64,000 bases of DNA. It comes from Phocaeicola faecalis. GTDB lineage: Bacteria; Bacteroidota; Bacteroidia; Bacteroidales; Bacteroidaceae. The notes beneath the pieces were generated by a model, which was not told the DNA's origin, searched no databases, and was given only the letters and a program-made list of their open reading frames with translations. Within the stretch, counting starts at the first letter, position 1; the number at the start of each line of letters is the position of its first letter. The stretch covers positions 209,848 to 273,847 of the forward strand of contig NZ_JADNRM010000001.1 in the NCBI RefSeq assembly GCF_021730445.1. The letters are read 5' to 3'. The position numbers were made by a program, and so were the translations under genes. Shown piece by piece: positions 8,332 to 18,490 of this stretch.

Positions 8332-10584
8332 TACCGGGAGCTGACTGTAGACACACACTGCATCGACCGTGAAAACATATATGGGGTACATGTCAATATG
8401 GAAGGCAGTGAATCATTGACCGGCATCAGGCAAATCAACTATGATACCGTCAACATAGACAAACAGTCCATTGGAGCGATAGCCACCTACATACCGCTGG
8501 AACAGGATTACATTCAATTGGAAACCAACCGCTATACAGCAAGATGCCTTGTAACGGACAGTGTGTTTTTCCAATTCTTCCACTATCCCGTGATACATGG
8601 AAACACATCGCTGAGAACTCCTCAGTCGGCATTATTGACAGAAGCTTTTGCACGCAAGATTTTTGGAAATGAAAACCCGATAGGTAAAGTTTTCCGCTAC
8701 TCCAATGGCAAAAACATAACCGTGGAAGGCGTTATCGGAGAACCGAAGTGCAAAAGCAGTATCCGGTTTGACGTAGTGCTCTCATCCACTTTGTCCAACG
8801 ATTGGGAACGTATGAATATCGAACTTTATCATTTCCTGCCCGGCACGGATATGGAAGCGATGAACAGACTGGGCAGCAAACCCAGATACTTAAATAATCC
8901 TCAATACGACTCACGGATGTACACGTTCTCGTTCATTCCCCTAAAGGATATTTACTGGAATGGTTCACTGACTGACGACCTCCCATCCATGTTTCTTTCG
9001 GGAAGCCGCCAACATATCACCATCCTATGCGGTGTATGTATATTACTGCTGCTCACGGGTATACTCAATTTTATTAATATCTATTTGGTAGCCATGCTCC
9101 GACGCGGAAAGGAATATGGTCTGAAAAAAGTATTCGGCGCACGCGGCAAAACCCTGTTCGCCCAAATATGGACAGAAAACTTTATGCTGGTGCTTGCTTC
9201 CCTTTTGGTGGCATGGTTCATCATTGAACTGACTTCGTTGCCTATAGAACACCTGTTCGGTTATCACAGTTCATATACACTGTTTGACGGTATTCTATCG
9301 GCAGGCATTCTACTGGTACTTCCGTTATTCACATCTATTTATCCTTACATAAAGTATAACTACGGTTCTCCCATTCAGTCTATTCGCTCCATCGGTTGGG
9401 GAAACCGTTCCGTACGCTCGCGGATGTTTTTCCTTTTCGTACAATACATTGTCACCTTCCTATTGGTGATACTCTCCCTTTATTTCAACCGCCAATTGGA
9501 TGTACTGCTACATACCGAACCGGGATTCCGTACCAAGGATATTATGATAGCCAATTTAGTTTATGAATCGAAAGATTTCAGAAGTTATACTCCCGAAAGT
9601 ATCATGCAACGACGTCAGCGTATCATGCAACTGGATAATGAACTGGCTTCCTGTCCATTCATCGAGCTCTTTGAACCTAGTCGCGAGGATATTCTCGCTC
9701 CCGCCTACAAGACGCATTTTATCAATAACAAAGGAGAAAAAAAACTGATTGCCGTCCGCTATGCCACTCCCACTTTCTTTAAGCTCTATGGCATAAAGAT
9801 AATAGAAGGCGGACTGCCCGAAGCTGATTCTCAAGACCGGAGAACCTTTCTGGTAGCCAACCGCGCCGCCATGAAAGCATTGGGCTACACTTCATTGGAA
9901 GAAACCGGTGTGGTAGAAGAAAATCAAAAAAGAGCTAACGCCAATGCATCTTTGCGACCGATTGACGCCATTGTGGAAGATTATTTTGACGGACATCTCA
10001 CATTAGGCACTCAACCGATTCTATACACTGTCAGTACGAGAAGCAACGGCGACCTTTACCAAATAGCATATACGCCGGGCAAAAAGAAAGAGCTGGTAGA
10101 ATTTCTGCACCAGCTGGAGAACAAAGTATATGGCAGTGAAGACTTTACCTATACTTTACTGGAAGATGACGTGAAAGCCATGTATGCCGAAGATTACCAG
10201 ACCGCAATGATTTATTCTATCTTCGCATCCATTGCCATCATTGTATCGGCACTCGGTTTGTTCGGCATTTCACTATTTGACATTCGCCAACGCTATCGTG
10301 AAATTGCCATCCGAAAAGTAAACGGTGCAAGTACGCGTGAACTTTATCTGCTGCTATTCCGTAAATATGCCTTATCATTGATGAGTGCTTTTGCCATAGC
10401 TATCCCCCTGTCCTGCTTCCTCATCTATAAGTACACACAGGATTTTGCCGTAAAAGCCCCTGTCAGTATCAGTATCTTTATAACCGCTTTATTGCTAGTG
10501 ACAGTCATTTCGTTGGGAACCTTGATATGGCAGATACACAAAGCCGCAAATATCAGCCCTGCAAAAATTATGAAATCAGAATAA
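8215..10584 (+). CDS. ABC transporter permease, FtsX/MacB-like, 8 TM (second)
   Basis: This 789-residue paralogue has the same 8-helix, two-periplasmic-domain layout as the gene 12 bp upstream. Coupling-type motifs are EYGLKKVFGA and REIAIRKVNGAS. The C-terminal ~120 residues are very similar to the first permease (both have LFDIRQRYREIAIRKVNGA), while the periplasmic domains differ strongly, as expected if they bind different partners or cargo. The N-terminal 39 codons are identical to the first permease at the DNA level, which points to recent gene conversion or a selected constraint. The pair could form a heterodimer served by the ATPase at 17705; this is an inference. Confidence 0.88.
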   Translation: MKTLKYAGRFLMRSKSYTIINLLGLAFSLACCIILMRYIYRELTVDTHCIDRENIYGVHVNMEGSESLTGIRQINYDTVNIDKQSIGAIATYIPLEQDYIQLETNRYTARCLVTDSVFFQFFHYPVIHGNTSLRTPQSALLTEAFARKIFGNENPIGKVFRYSNGKNITVEGVIGEPKCKSSIRFDVVLSSTLSNDWERMNIELYHFLPGTDMEAMNRLGSKPRYLNNPQYDSRMYTFSFIPLKDIYWNGSLTDDLPSMFLSGSRQHITILCGVCILLLLTGILNFINIYLVAMLRRGKEYGLKKVFGARGKTLFAQIWTENFMLVLASLLVAWFIIELTSLPIEHLFGYHSSYTLFDGILSAGILLVLPLFTSIYPYIKYNYGSPIQSIRSIGWGNRSVRSRMFFLFVQYIVTFLLVILSLYFNRQLDVLLHTEPGFRTKDIMIANLVYESKDFRSYTPESIMQRRQRIMQLDNELASCPFIELFEPSREDILAPAYKTHFINNKGEKKLIAVRYATPTFFKLYGIKIIEGGLPEADSQDRRTFLVANRAAMKALGYTSLEETGVVEENQKRANANASLRPIDAIVEDYFDGHLTLGTQPILYTVSTRSNGDLYQIAYTPGKKKELVEFLHQLENKVYGSEDFTYTLLEDDVKAMYAEDYQTAMIYSIFASIAIIVSALGLFGISLFDIRQRYREIAIRKVNGASTRELYLLLFRKYALSLMSAFAIAIPLSCFLIYKYTQDFAVKAPVSISIFITALLLVTVISLGTLIWQIHKAANISPAKIMKSE

Positions 10585-10603
10585 TCAATCAAAAATTAAA
10601 ACC

Positions 10604-13003
10604 ATGCTTCAACACTATATAAAAACGGCCTTTCGCCATCTGCTAAAATATAAGACACAAAACCTGATATCCATTCTCGGATTGTCTGTAGGCATTTTAT
10701 GCTTCAGTATCTGCCTCTATTGCAGCCGGTTCATCTACTCTGTCGACCAATGCTTCATCAACAAAGAACGCATTACCAATATAAATCTCTATACCCCGGA
10801 CGGCGTCATATATTCGGGTATTCCTGCCAGGTTAATAGAGAGCCTGCGCCAAACACCGGTTGACGAAGCAGAAGATTACACTTTCGTCGCCTACCCCAAT
10901 CAACGCAGTTACAATGTAGAAACAACCGAAGGGAAAGAAGTGCCCTATGAAGACTTATACACTATGGAAGTAGATTCTTCCTACTGCAACATATTCACGC
11001 CCCAAATAGTGCAAGGCTCATGGAAGACGGCTTCGCATACGCCCAACTCCGTGATACTGACCCGCTCACTGGCACGGAAAATATTCGGTGCGGACGAGAG
11101 CTCAATCGGAAAACGGATGATACTGGCACAACGATTATCCACCTCACCCGCCACCACCCCACGAACGGGAGGTATCGCCTATACCATACAAGCCGTGATA
11201 GAAGATATTCCACTCAATACCAGCTTGAGCTTTCTACAACAAGTTGATATGCTTGTCCTGAACGATAGTGAAGGTATATTACAGTTTGAACATAATAATA
11301 ACATGACAGGCGGCTGGGGTTTCGCCCTTCTCCGTCCGGGTAAAACACCCACCCAACTGGAGGCACGTTTTCGGGCAATGAACCTGAAACATACAATGTT
11401 CAAACAAGAGAACGATGTGACAGCTTCACCTTTCGGGAAAGATTTCCGGGAAAAATCCATCGCCCCTTATTTTGCAGGAATCACATTCGTCATCGGTCTG
11501 CTGATTTTACTGACCGGCTTGCTCAACTTCTTCCAATTCCTGACAGGCAGTTACCTGAACCGTTCACATGAGTTCGGCATACGCAAAGCGACAGGAAGCG
11601 GGAACCGGCAATTATTCGGGTTGCTCTTTACTCAAGCTGTTCTAGTCTCATTGATTGCTTTCCTATTCACTTTCAGTCTGATAGAAATACTCAGTCCGTT
11701 TCTGTCTTTTTCGCTTTTCGACTTCACCTTGCTGGTGGAACGAAACTTGCTACTGACACAGACCACAGAATATATGGCAGGTATTCTTCTGCTATGTCTA
11801 TTACTGTGTCTGATAACCGTATGGCGGATTAAATATATTTCCATACAGACAGGCATTCGCGGCAGCAACCCCAAACGAAGTCGCCACAGTGTACGTAATG
11901 TCCTTCTGGGTATTCAATTTTTTATCTGTTGGCTATTCGTCGTGTTTACGGCAGCTCTGTATCTGCAAGCCGACAAGACCGGAAGTACCCTATTCCATAC
12001 GCTGACGGAAAAAGAAAAATCCGAAATCATCAGTATCCCATTGGATTGCCGTTTTATGAAGAACGACGAAAAACTTGCTTTGATAGAACATATCAGCCGC
12101 CATCCCTCCATTACAGACAAGTTGCCGGCAGACATAAATTATCTGAATGGTCTTTCGGGTACAGGCATGTATACAGAGAAAGGGAATCGAGACAGCTATA
12201 TAGAAGTCAACATTATGAACATATCAAGCAACTTCTTCGAATTTATGAACATCCCCATCCTTAGCGGACATACTTTAAAAACAGATGAACAGATGGTGGC
12301 AGACCATAAACTGGTAGAACACATGGGAAAAGACCTATTAGGAATGACACTATACAACTATGAAGACGGATATACCGTATGCGGTATTTGTTCCGACTTC
12401 ATTGCAGATACCTACAACCAGAGTCAGGGCTTCATCTTTTTGCCCTGCAAATTCAACGACTATGTAGGCCATTGCTATATGAAATGCAAACCGGGCCGTG
12501 TGGAAGAAGTAAAAAGCTTCATAGAAGCAACATTGAAAGAAAGTTTTCCTCCGAGCATACAACCCCGGATTTCTACTTTACTAGAGGATATACATCAGGC
12601 ACAAGCCATTGAAAACAAAATGAAAGGCATTATTCTGTTCTTCTCCTTTGTCAGCCTGATTATCACTTTATTGGGTGTTTACTCGGCTATTACCCTGGAC
12701 ACGGAACGCAGACAAAAGGAAGTGGCTATCCGCAAAGTGAACGGTGCCGGACTAAAACAGATTATCTTGTTGTTTGCCCGCATGTACATTTACCTACTGG
12801 CATTTTCTGCCATCGTAGCCTTCCCTCTCTGCTATATCATATTGCAACTATGGAAAAAGATGTATATTGTGTTTTTCAATGACGGACCATTGTTTTGGAT
12901 TGCAATTTTTATGGGAGTAGCCGCCATTACTATACTAACCATTATTTTCCGTATTCTGAAGATTGCAAAGAGCAATCCTGCTGAAGTAATTAAAAACGAA
13001 TAA
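10604..13003 (+). CDS. ABC transporter permease, FtsX/MacB-like, 8 TM (third)
   Basis: A 799-residue member of the same array, 19 bp after the second permease. Helix 1 covers about 22-40. The first coupling-type loop reads EFGIRKATGSG and the second RRQKEVAIRKVNGAG. This second loop belongs to the DTERRQKEVAIRK type also found in the fifth permease, whereas the first two permeases have the DIRQRYREIAIRK type. So there are at least two subfamilies in the locus. There is no nucleotide-binding domain. Its place in the sigma-54 transcript implies co-expression with the TolC and HlyD proteins. Confidence 0.87.
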   Translation: MLQHYIKTAFRHLLKYKTQNLISILGLSVGILCFSICLYCSRFIYSVDQCFINKERITNINLYTPDGVIYSGIPARLIESLRQTPVDEAEDYTFVAYPNQRSYNVETTEGKEVPYEDLYTMEVDSSYCNIFTPQIVQGSWKTASHTPNSVILTRSLARKIFGADESSIGKRMILAQRLSTSPATTPRTGGIAYTIQAVIEDIPLNTSLSFLQQVDMLVLNDSEGILQFEHNNNMTGGWGFALLRPGKTPTQLEARFRAMNLKHTMFKQENDVTASPFGKDFREKSIAPYFAGITFVIGLLILLTGLLNFFQFLTGSYLNRSHEFGIRKATGSGNRQLFGLLFTQAVLVSLIAFLFTFSLIEILSPFLSFSLFDFTLLVERNLLLTQTTEYMAGILLLCLLLCLITVWRIKYISIQTGIRGSNPKRSRHSVRNVLLGIQFFICWLFVVFTAALYLQADKTGSTLFHTLTEKEKSEIISIPLDCRFMKNDEKLALIEHISRHPSITDKLPADINYLNGLSGTGMYTEKGNRDSYIEVNIMNISSNFFEFMNIPILSGHTLKTDEQMVADHKLVEHMGKDLLGMTLYNYEDGYTVCGICSDFIADTYNQSQGFIFLPCKFNDYVGHCYMKCKPGRVEEVKSFIEATLKESFPPSIQPRISTLLEDIHQAQAIENKMKGIILFFSFVSLIITLLGVYSAITLDTERRQKEVAIRKVNGAGLKQIILLFARMYIYLLAFSAIVAFPLCYIILQLWKKMYIVFFNDGPLFWIAIFMGVAAITILTIIFRILKIAKSNPAEVIKNE

Positions 13004-13018
13004 AAAACAAGCACAACA

Positions 13019-15307
13019 ATGACAATACATTATTTAAAGGTAGCATTAAGAAATCTGCTGAAATATAAAGTTCACAGCTTTATATCGGTTATCTGTCTGG
13101 CAATAGGCATTACCTGTTTCTGCCTGATGAATTATTTTATTGACGGTGTGACCGCGCAGGCAGATCTGCCGGATTACGAGCATCGCATCAGGCTGGTCTG
13201 CTGTTCGGAAGATACCGCAGCCGATTTCTATTGGAAATTGGATGACATCCGTTATTTGGATGAACAATCCATAACAGGCATGGACAGCCTTGTAACAGCT
13301 TCCTACCCTCACGATACCGAAATCACAGTCATCGACAAAAACCAGCAGGAACTGCCTTTCCTCATCAAGTACCGATGTGTCTCATCCTCCTTATTCCCCT
13401 ATAATGCCATTCGTCCGGTCAGTGGAAAAAGTAGACTCGATGCCCCCGATGAAGTCATTATCTCTCAGGAATTCGCCCACAAAGCGTTTGGAAAAGAAGA
13501 CCCGACAGGCATGATTATCCACCTTGTACCGACCTATAAAGAATATCCCGAACAGATAAGGGATTACAAGATTGTCGGTGTAGTAACCAGCCAAGACACC
13601 GATTGCTACTTTCCCTTATCCATGGATCCGTATGCTTCATTCAGTGTCGGCACTTTCCTTACAGGAGAAACCACGCTGGAAACCTTGAACAAGCAACTGG
13701 AAAAAATAACCTGGCGACATGGGGAGTGGAATGTACATGCATACGCCAGCCTGACATCGGCACGCAACGATGATTTGCAAAGAAGCATCGCCATGCTGCT
13801 TTTCCGCTTTGTCGGTTCACTTATCCTGCTGTCGGGACTTATCAATTTCCTGAAATTCATTATCCAGATGTTTTATAACCGGCAACGTGAACTGGCTCTA
13901 CGCAAATGCCTCGGATCAGACATCAAGGGACTATTCTCCCTGCTCTTTGCCGAAATATTCTGGATGATGTCCACTGCTTTCCTCCTCTCATTGGTCGTAA
14001 CAGAGGTAGTGGTGTCTCTAGCGTATACTTATATCCCCCAAGAAGACATGATTCCCTTGTCTATGCCAAAGATATACGGCATGCAACTGGGCCTGTACAT
14101 CGTATTGCTGCTGGTATGTATGTCCGTCATAATGTACCCCATTTACCGGTTGCGACAATTGAGCATCATTCACTATATCGTGCAAAAGCGGGAACGGCAC
14201 GTATTCCGCAACATCATGATAAGTGTACAGCTGGCTATCTCCATTTTCTTTGTAGGCGGCGTGTTCGGAATCACACTCATCTTCAACCAAATGTTCGATA
14301 AAATGTACAGCCCGTTATCTTCCGAGGAAGAACAACAGATTGTATCCCTGTCGGTGAACAGTATCCGTATGCGGCAGAACATGGACGCCATCCTTTCAGA
14401 CATCAGCCGTCTGCCTGATATCACAGACCGGATATCCCTTTCACGCTCCTTCGACATCCAATCATTCACCTATATGAATTACATCAAAAACGGGCGTCCT
14501 CAGGGACAAGTACTCATGACTACCGGAGATCCGCACTATTTCGAGTTCTTCAAGATTCCGATGGAAGGAAAGTTAGTGGACAGGAATGAGCAGGGAACAG
14601 TATACGTCAGCGAACAGTTTAAGGAACAATTACAAAAGGACAGCATAGAAGGCAGCGTCACACTGAGCGGCAATGACTATCGCATAGCCGGTACTTTTCG
14701 TGCATTATATAAGGAAGGCGGGCAAAGAAATCTGTCCGGTTCCGTGTTTTTAGTAAACCCCTATCCTTCCTCTTATTACTTCAAGACCTCCGGCTCCGAC
14801 GCTACCTCAAACGTAATCAAAGCGATAACGGAAGTCTGCCGCCGCTATGTTCCTGCTACATTACCACTGGATATCCGCGATTTCAGTGACTCCAAACAAA
14901 CCGTTATGGGCACTGTGAATCTGATGCGAAGTGTGTTCATGTTATTGGCTGTCGTCAGTCTGCTGCTGGTGGTGCTCAGTATTTATTCCGCCATCTCTAT
15001 GGATACGGTCAGCCGACAGAAAGAAGTCGCCATCCGGAAAATAAACGGAGCTACCCCTAACGTCATCGCCCTGTTGTTTGCCAAGACTTACTTAATTATT
15101 TATATTCTCACCTTCTGTAGTGTCTATCCCATACTTAGACTGACTCTGATGGAGTTGACATCAGAAACTACTTTCGGGGATATTTACAGTTGGGATAAAG
15201 GAGCATTGCTATTCCTTGCCATCGCCCTGCTGATATTCTTAGTAACGGTTTACAAAATATATGAGATAATGCATCTGAACCCGGCCAATATCGTAAAAAA
15301 GGAATAA
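13019..15307 (+). CDS. ABC transporter permease, FtsX/MacB-like, 8 TM (fourth)
   Basis: This 762-residue permease is the last gene before the second regulatory region. It has the standard two-half layout with coupling-type loops ELALRKCLGSD (first half) and RQKEVAIRKINGAT (second half). The gap to the previous gene is 15 bp. After its stop there is no good T-tailed terminator; instead a perfect 12-bp inverted repeat (15315-15326 with 15352-15363) encloses the second pair of activator dyads. Transcription may therefore partly run on into the fifth permease. Confidence 0.87.
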   Translation: MTIHYLKVALRNLLKYKVHSFISVICLAIGITCFCLMNYFIDGVTAQADLPDYEHRIRLVCCSEDTAADFYWKLDDIRYLDEQSITGMDSLVTASYPHDTEITVIDKNQQELPFLIKYRCVSSSLFPYNAIRPVSGKSRLDAPDEVIISQEFAHKAFGKEDPTGMIIHLVPTYKEYPEQIRDYKIVGVVTSQDTDCYFPLSMDPYASFSVGTFLTGETTLETLNKQLEKITWRHGEWNVHAYASLTSARNDDLQRSIAMLLFRFVGSLILLSGLINFLKFIIQMFYNRQRELALRKCLGSDIKGLFSLLFAEIFWMMSTAFLLSLVVTEVVVSLAYTYIPQEDMIPLSMPKIYGMQLGLYIVLLLVCMSVIMYPIYRLRQLSIIHYIVQKRERHVFRNIMISVQLAISIFFVGGVFGITLIFNQMFDKMYSPLSSEEEQQIVSLSVNSIRMRQNMDAILSDISRLPDITDRISLSRSFDIQSFTYMNYIKNGRPQGQVLMTTGDPHYFEFFKIPMEGKLVDRNEQGTVYVSEQFKEQLQKDSIEGSVTLSGNDYRIAGTFRALYKEGGQRNLSGSVFLVNPYPSSYYFKTSGSDATSNVIKAITEVCRRYVPATLPLDIRDFSDSKQTVMGTVNLMRSVFMLLAVVSLLLVVLSIYSAISMDTVSRQKEVAIRKINGATPNVIALLFAKTYLIIYILTFCSVYPILRLTLMELTSETTFGDIYSWDKGALLFLAIALLIFLVTVYKIYEIMHLNPANIVKKE

Positions 15308-15321
15308 TAGAAGCGTCCATC

Positions 15322-15356
15322 GTGCGCTATCGCACGCGAATAGTGCAAAAACGCAC
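15322..15356 (+). promoter_or_regulatory. Second pair of activator dyads (predicted enhancer)
   Basis: GTGCG-CTAT-CGCAC lies at 15322-15335 and GTGCA-AAAA-CGCAC at 15343-15356. The starts are 21 bp apart and the second ends 57 bp before the -24 element, the same distances as in the region at 2932-3023. Outer bases extend the region into a perfect 12-bp inverted repeat (15315-15326 and 15352-15363). Confidence 0.8.
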
Positions 15357-15412
15357 GATGGACATATACAGACAGGCCTATTATATCATTCATTATCAAG
15401 CAAATAACTCTC

Positions 15413-15428
15413 AGGCATAGTTATTGTA
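15413..15428 (+). promoter_or_regulatory. Sigma-54 (-24/-12) promoter of permease 5 and the ATPase
   Basis: AGGCATA, four bases, then TTGTA keeps the GG-N10-G spacing, with GGCA and TTG matching consensus. The expected start is near 15438. This favours the ATG at 15466 as the start of the next gene over an in-frame TTG at 15424 that lies inside the -12 element. Confidence 0.7.
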
Positions 15429-15465
15429 TATTATCATAAAAGAACAAACACTTAAAAACCGCTTT

Positions 15466-17676
15466 ATGATTAAACATCTCTTGACTGTTACCTTCCGTAA
15501 CATGACAAAACAGAAAGGACGGAGCATCATATCTGTGCTTTGCATCACAGCAGGGCTGTTGTGTTTCAGCATCTGCCATTATTATAGCACCATTATGAGC
15601 CGAGGTAATAAACTCTTGGACACCTACGAACGTATGGCAGTCATTCGGGGCAAAAACAATCCCAACATGTACATGAGATTTAGTCTTGACAAAATAAAAG
15701 AATTGGGGAACGAAGAGATACTAGGCATAGCATTTTTCACTAATGGAACCACAAACTTTAAAACACAATCGGATGCTGTCTACCGTATATCTGCCACTTT
15801 CTGTAACCATGACTATTTTCTGGTTTTCCCTCCAAAACTCATTGAAGGAAGTCTGGAAGAGTTCGATAAACGACCGGAAATCATTGTCGTAACCAAAAAC
15901 TTCATCCGGAAATACGCCGATGCCGGTACTACCATCGGTTCCTCCGTCACACTCAATAAAACAACTTATACCATAGGAGCCATCATAGAATCTTATCCGG
16001 CAGGAATGAACAACTATACCACTTCCTATGATTTGTTCATCCCATCCTCCGAATCATACGGCGATAAAGTCCTGCTACTTGGGAAGCCTTCGGATATAGA
16101 AATCATAAACAAACGTCTGGCATTACTTGATTGGGAGGGATACCAGACCACCCCCCAATGCTATTTGATGAGCCAGCTGCCTCAAACGTCAGGCCTGGAA
16201 CTGTATATCAGTATCATCGGACTGATTATCCTGATTGTTGCATTGACTAATTATTTCTCATTCAGCATCAGCTCTTTTGTCAACCGCTCACGCGAATTGG
16301 CTCTCAGACAATGCCTGGGAGGAAAAAGCAGCAACATCTTTGGCTTGTTATTCATTGAGCAATTCATCATCCTGACGTTAAGTTGCATACTTACACTTGC
16401 CTTGTCTGAAAGCCTGCTGCCTGCTTTCATCGACAGTCTGAGCTATAATATCCGCCGGGAACTGGAAATCGACATTCCTTTCCTGTTAATAAGCGAAATA
16501 AAATATACCGTTCTCATTTGGGGAGCCTCATTCCTTTTATGCTATATCTCTGTCACCAGAATCATCCGCCACATGCACCGCAAAGGACTAAGCGGAAGAG
16601 CCGGAAAAGGAAAACATCTATTACGTAATATCTCGTTAGGATTGCAGTTTTTCTTTTCGTTCCTTTTCCTTTTCGGGATTGCAGGAATATATTTCCAAAT
16701 GCAAAGTTACTCCAACAGCACTACCCCCCTACTGACAGATGAAGAAAAACAGAACCTTATTATCATTCCCACCTATTCGTATGATAATAAGTTAAATAAA
16801 GAATTAACAGAAGTCTGTGACTATTTCCGCTCTAAAAGTTGGTGCGAATCACTATCTTTATTCTGCTTTAACACTATGAATATAAAGAAAGAGTATGTCA
16901 TAGTCAATCAAGTGACAGAAGAATTCCTAGACCAAATGAAAATAGAGAAATACCATAAACCGGGAGAAAAGTTCGCTTATATCACACCCACTATTGATAC
17001 TGAAATAAGAAGTGACAGTAGCTTTCAAACCATCCGGTTCAGAAAGGAATTGGAATACCCCATCAAGGGACAATGCCATATATTCCCTCAACCCAAATAT
17101 GGAACTTCTTATTTAACAGTGCTGCCGTTTGAGAATAAACACGAACCCGACAAAATCATCCTGCAACTGAAGCAAGGGGCAAACCGCAAGCAAGCCCTGC
17201 AGGAGATAAAGAAAAAAATAAATACTTATTACCCGGCAAATGCCACGTATGAAGCAACAACGCTTTACGATGAACAAGTAGGAGAATTGAATGTCTTGCG
17301 AAATCTTTTCATCGTCTGCGCCATCATATCACTACTCATTACCATTCTGGGAATCTATCACTCTATACAGATAGATACGGAGCGCCGACAAAAAGAAGTA
17401 GCTATCCGAAAAGTGAATGGAGCCCACATCAGCGATATCTATTGGTTGTTTGGCAAAAGCTATGTGACACTTTATCTGATAGCAATGATATTGGCCATAC
17501 CAATCTGTCTCTTTCTGATGATTATGGCAGACAGTATGATAAAGTTCGACTATGGACATCCGATGTTATGGAGTATCCCAATGTTTGTTGCCGCTATGGT
17601 AATCATACTGACCATCAGTTGGCGCATTTATAGGATAGCCCGCATCAATCCGGCAGAGATTATCAAAAACGAATGA
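15466..17676 (+). CDS. ABC transporter permease, FtsX/MacB-like, 8 TM (fifth)
   Basis: This 736-residue permease starts at the ATG at 15466, because the in-frame TTG 42 bases upstream overlaps the predicted sigma-54 promoter. Helix 1 lies near residues 20-38, followed by the usual periplasmic domain, three helices, helix 5, a second periplasmic domain and three helices. Coupling-type loops are ELALRQCLGGK and RRQKEVAIRKVNGAH. It is transcribed with the single ATPase gene 28 bp downstream and, by the shared enhancer layout, is probably co-regulated with the first operon. Confidence 0.88.
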   Translation: MIKHLLTVTFRNMTKQKGRSIISVLCITAGLLCFSICHYYSTIMSRGNKLLDTYERMAVIRGKNNPNMYMRFSLDKIKELGNEEILGIAFFTNGTTNFKTQSDAVYRISATFCNHDYFLVFPPKLIEGSLEEFDKRPEIIVVTKNFIRKYADAGTTIGSSVTLNKTTYTIGAIIESYPAGMNNYTTSYDLFIPSSESYGDKVLLLGKPSDIEIINKRLALLDWEGYQTTPQCYLMSQLPQTSGLELYISIIGLIILIVALTNYFSFSISSFVNRSRELALRQCLGGKSSNIFGLLFIEQFIILTLSCILTLALSESLLPAFIDSLSYNIRRELEIDIPFLLISEIKYTVLIWGASFLLCYISVTRIIRHMHRKGLSGRAGKGKHLLRNISLGLQFFFSFLFLFGIAGIYFQMQSYSNSTTPLLTDEEKQNLIIIPTYSYDNKLNKELTEVCDYFRSKSWCESLSLFCFNTMNIKKEYVIVNQVTEEFLDQMKIEKYHKPGEKFAYITPTIDTEIRSDSSFQTIRFRKELEYPIKGQCHIFPQPKYGTSYLTVLPFENKHEPDKIILQLKQGANRKQALQEIKKKINTYYPANATYEATTLYDEQVGELNVLRNLFIVCAIISLLITILGIYHSIQIDTERRQKEVAIRKVNGAHISDIYWLFGKSYVTLYLIAMILAIPICLFLMIMADSMIKFDYGHPMLWSIPMFVAAMVIILTISWRIYRIARINPAEIIKNE

Positions 17677-17704
17677 TATAATAACATTTAAAAATAGAAC
17701 AATT

Positions 17705-18379
17705 ATGATTAAGACAGTAAACTTACAAAAAATCTTCAAGACAGAAGAAGTTGAAACATGGGCACTGAATAATGTCAGTCTGGAAATTAAAGAAGGTGAA
17801 TTCGTAGCCATTATGGGCCCTTCAGGTTGTGGCAAATCTACCTTATTGAATATTCTCGGATTATTGGACAACCCCTCGGGAGGCGAATATTACCTGAACG
17901 GCACAGATGTGTCTAAATTTACCGAAGCACAACGTACCAACCTCCGCAAAGGTGTCATCGGTTTCGTTTTTCAAAGTTTCAACCTGATAGACGAATTAAA
18001 CGTTTACGAAAATATTGAGCTACCCCTGCTTTACATGGGTATTCCGGCTTCCGAACGCAAACAAAGAGTAGAAGAAGCCATGAACCGTATGGCTATCGCC
18101 CACCGTGTAAAACATTTCCCACAACAACTCTCCGGAGGTCAGCAACAGCGTGTAGCCATTGCCCGCGCAGTAGTGGCAAATCCTAAATTGATTCTTGCCG
18201 ATGAGCCTACCGGTAACTTGGATTCAAAAAACGGTAAAGAGGTTATGGAGCTTCTGACAGAACTGAACAAGGAAGGAACAACCATCGTCATGGTAACCCA
18301 CTCCCAGCATGATTCAGGTTATGCGGGAAGAACAATCAACCTGTTTGACGGACAGGTGGTCAATGAAGTAAAAATCTAA
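17705..18379 (+). CDS. ABC transporter ATP-binding protein, LolD/MacB type
   Basis: This 224-residue ATPase has every catalytic element: Walker A GPSGCGKST (38-46), Q-loop Q90, signature LSGGQQQR (142-149), Walker B LILADEP with E167, and H-loop H199. It has the length and sequence of the LolD/MacB/FtsE class, which works with FtsX-fold permeases. It is the only ATPase in the locus, so it may serve all six permeases. It lies 28 bp after the fifth permease and shares that transcript. Confidence 0.93.
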   Translation: MIKTVNLQKIFKTEEVETWALNNVSLEIKEGEFVAIMGPSGCGKSTLLNILGLLDNPSGGEYYLNGTDVSKFTEAQRTNLRKGVIGFVFQSFNLIDELNVYENIELPLLYMGIPASERKQRVEEAMNRMAIAHRVKHFPQQLSGGQQQRVAIARAVVANPKLILADEPTGNLDSKNGKEVMELLTELNKEGTTIVMVTHSQHDSGYAGRTINLFDGQVVNEVKI

Positions 18380-18403
18380 GTTGTGTCTTTAAGGTACAGA
18401 TAG

Positions 18404-18443
18404 CACGGAAATCACGGAATAAAAGAGTATTCATATTTCCGTG
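18404..18443. terminator. Hairpin between the ATPase and lipoprotein genes
   Basis: CACGGAAAT (18404-18412) pairs perfectly with ATTTCCGTG (18435-18443) around a 22-base loop; AGATA/TATCT can extend it outward. There is no strong T-run, so it may be an attenuator or RNA-processing site rather than a full terminator. No TAnnTTTG or sigma-54 promoter is seen between it and the next gene. Confidence 0.4.
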
Positions 18444-18490
18444 TAATTCTGTATCTAAAAAGAAACTCCTGACAGTTAAATTATCAGCCT

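Noticed and set aside
15424-15465. Upstream TTG start for the fifth permease
   Set aside because: The TTG is part of the predicted sigma-54 -12 element; ATG 15466 gives a normal N-terminus.
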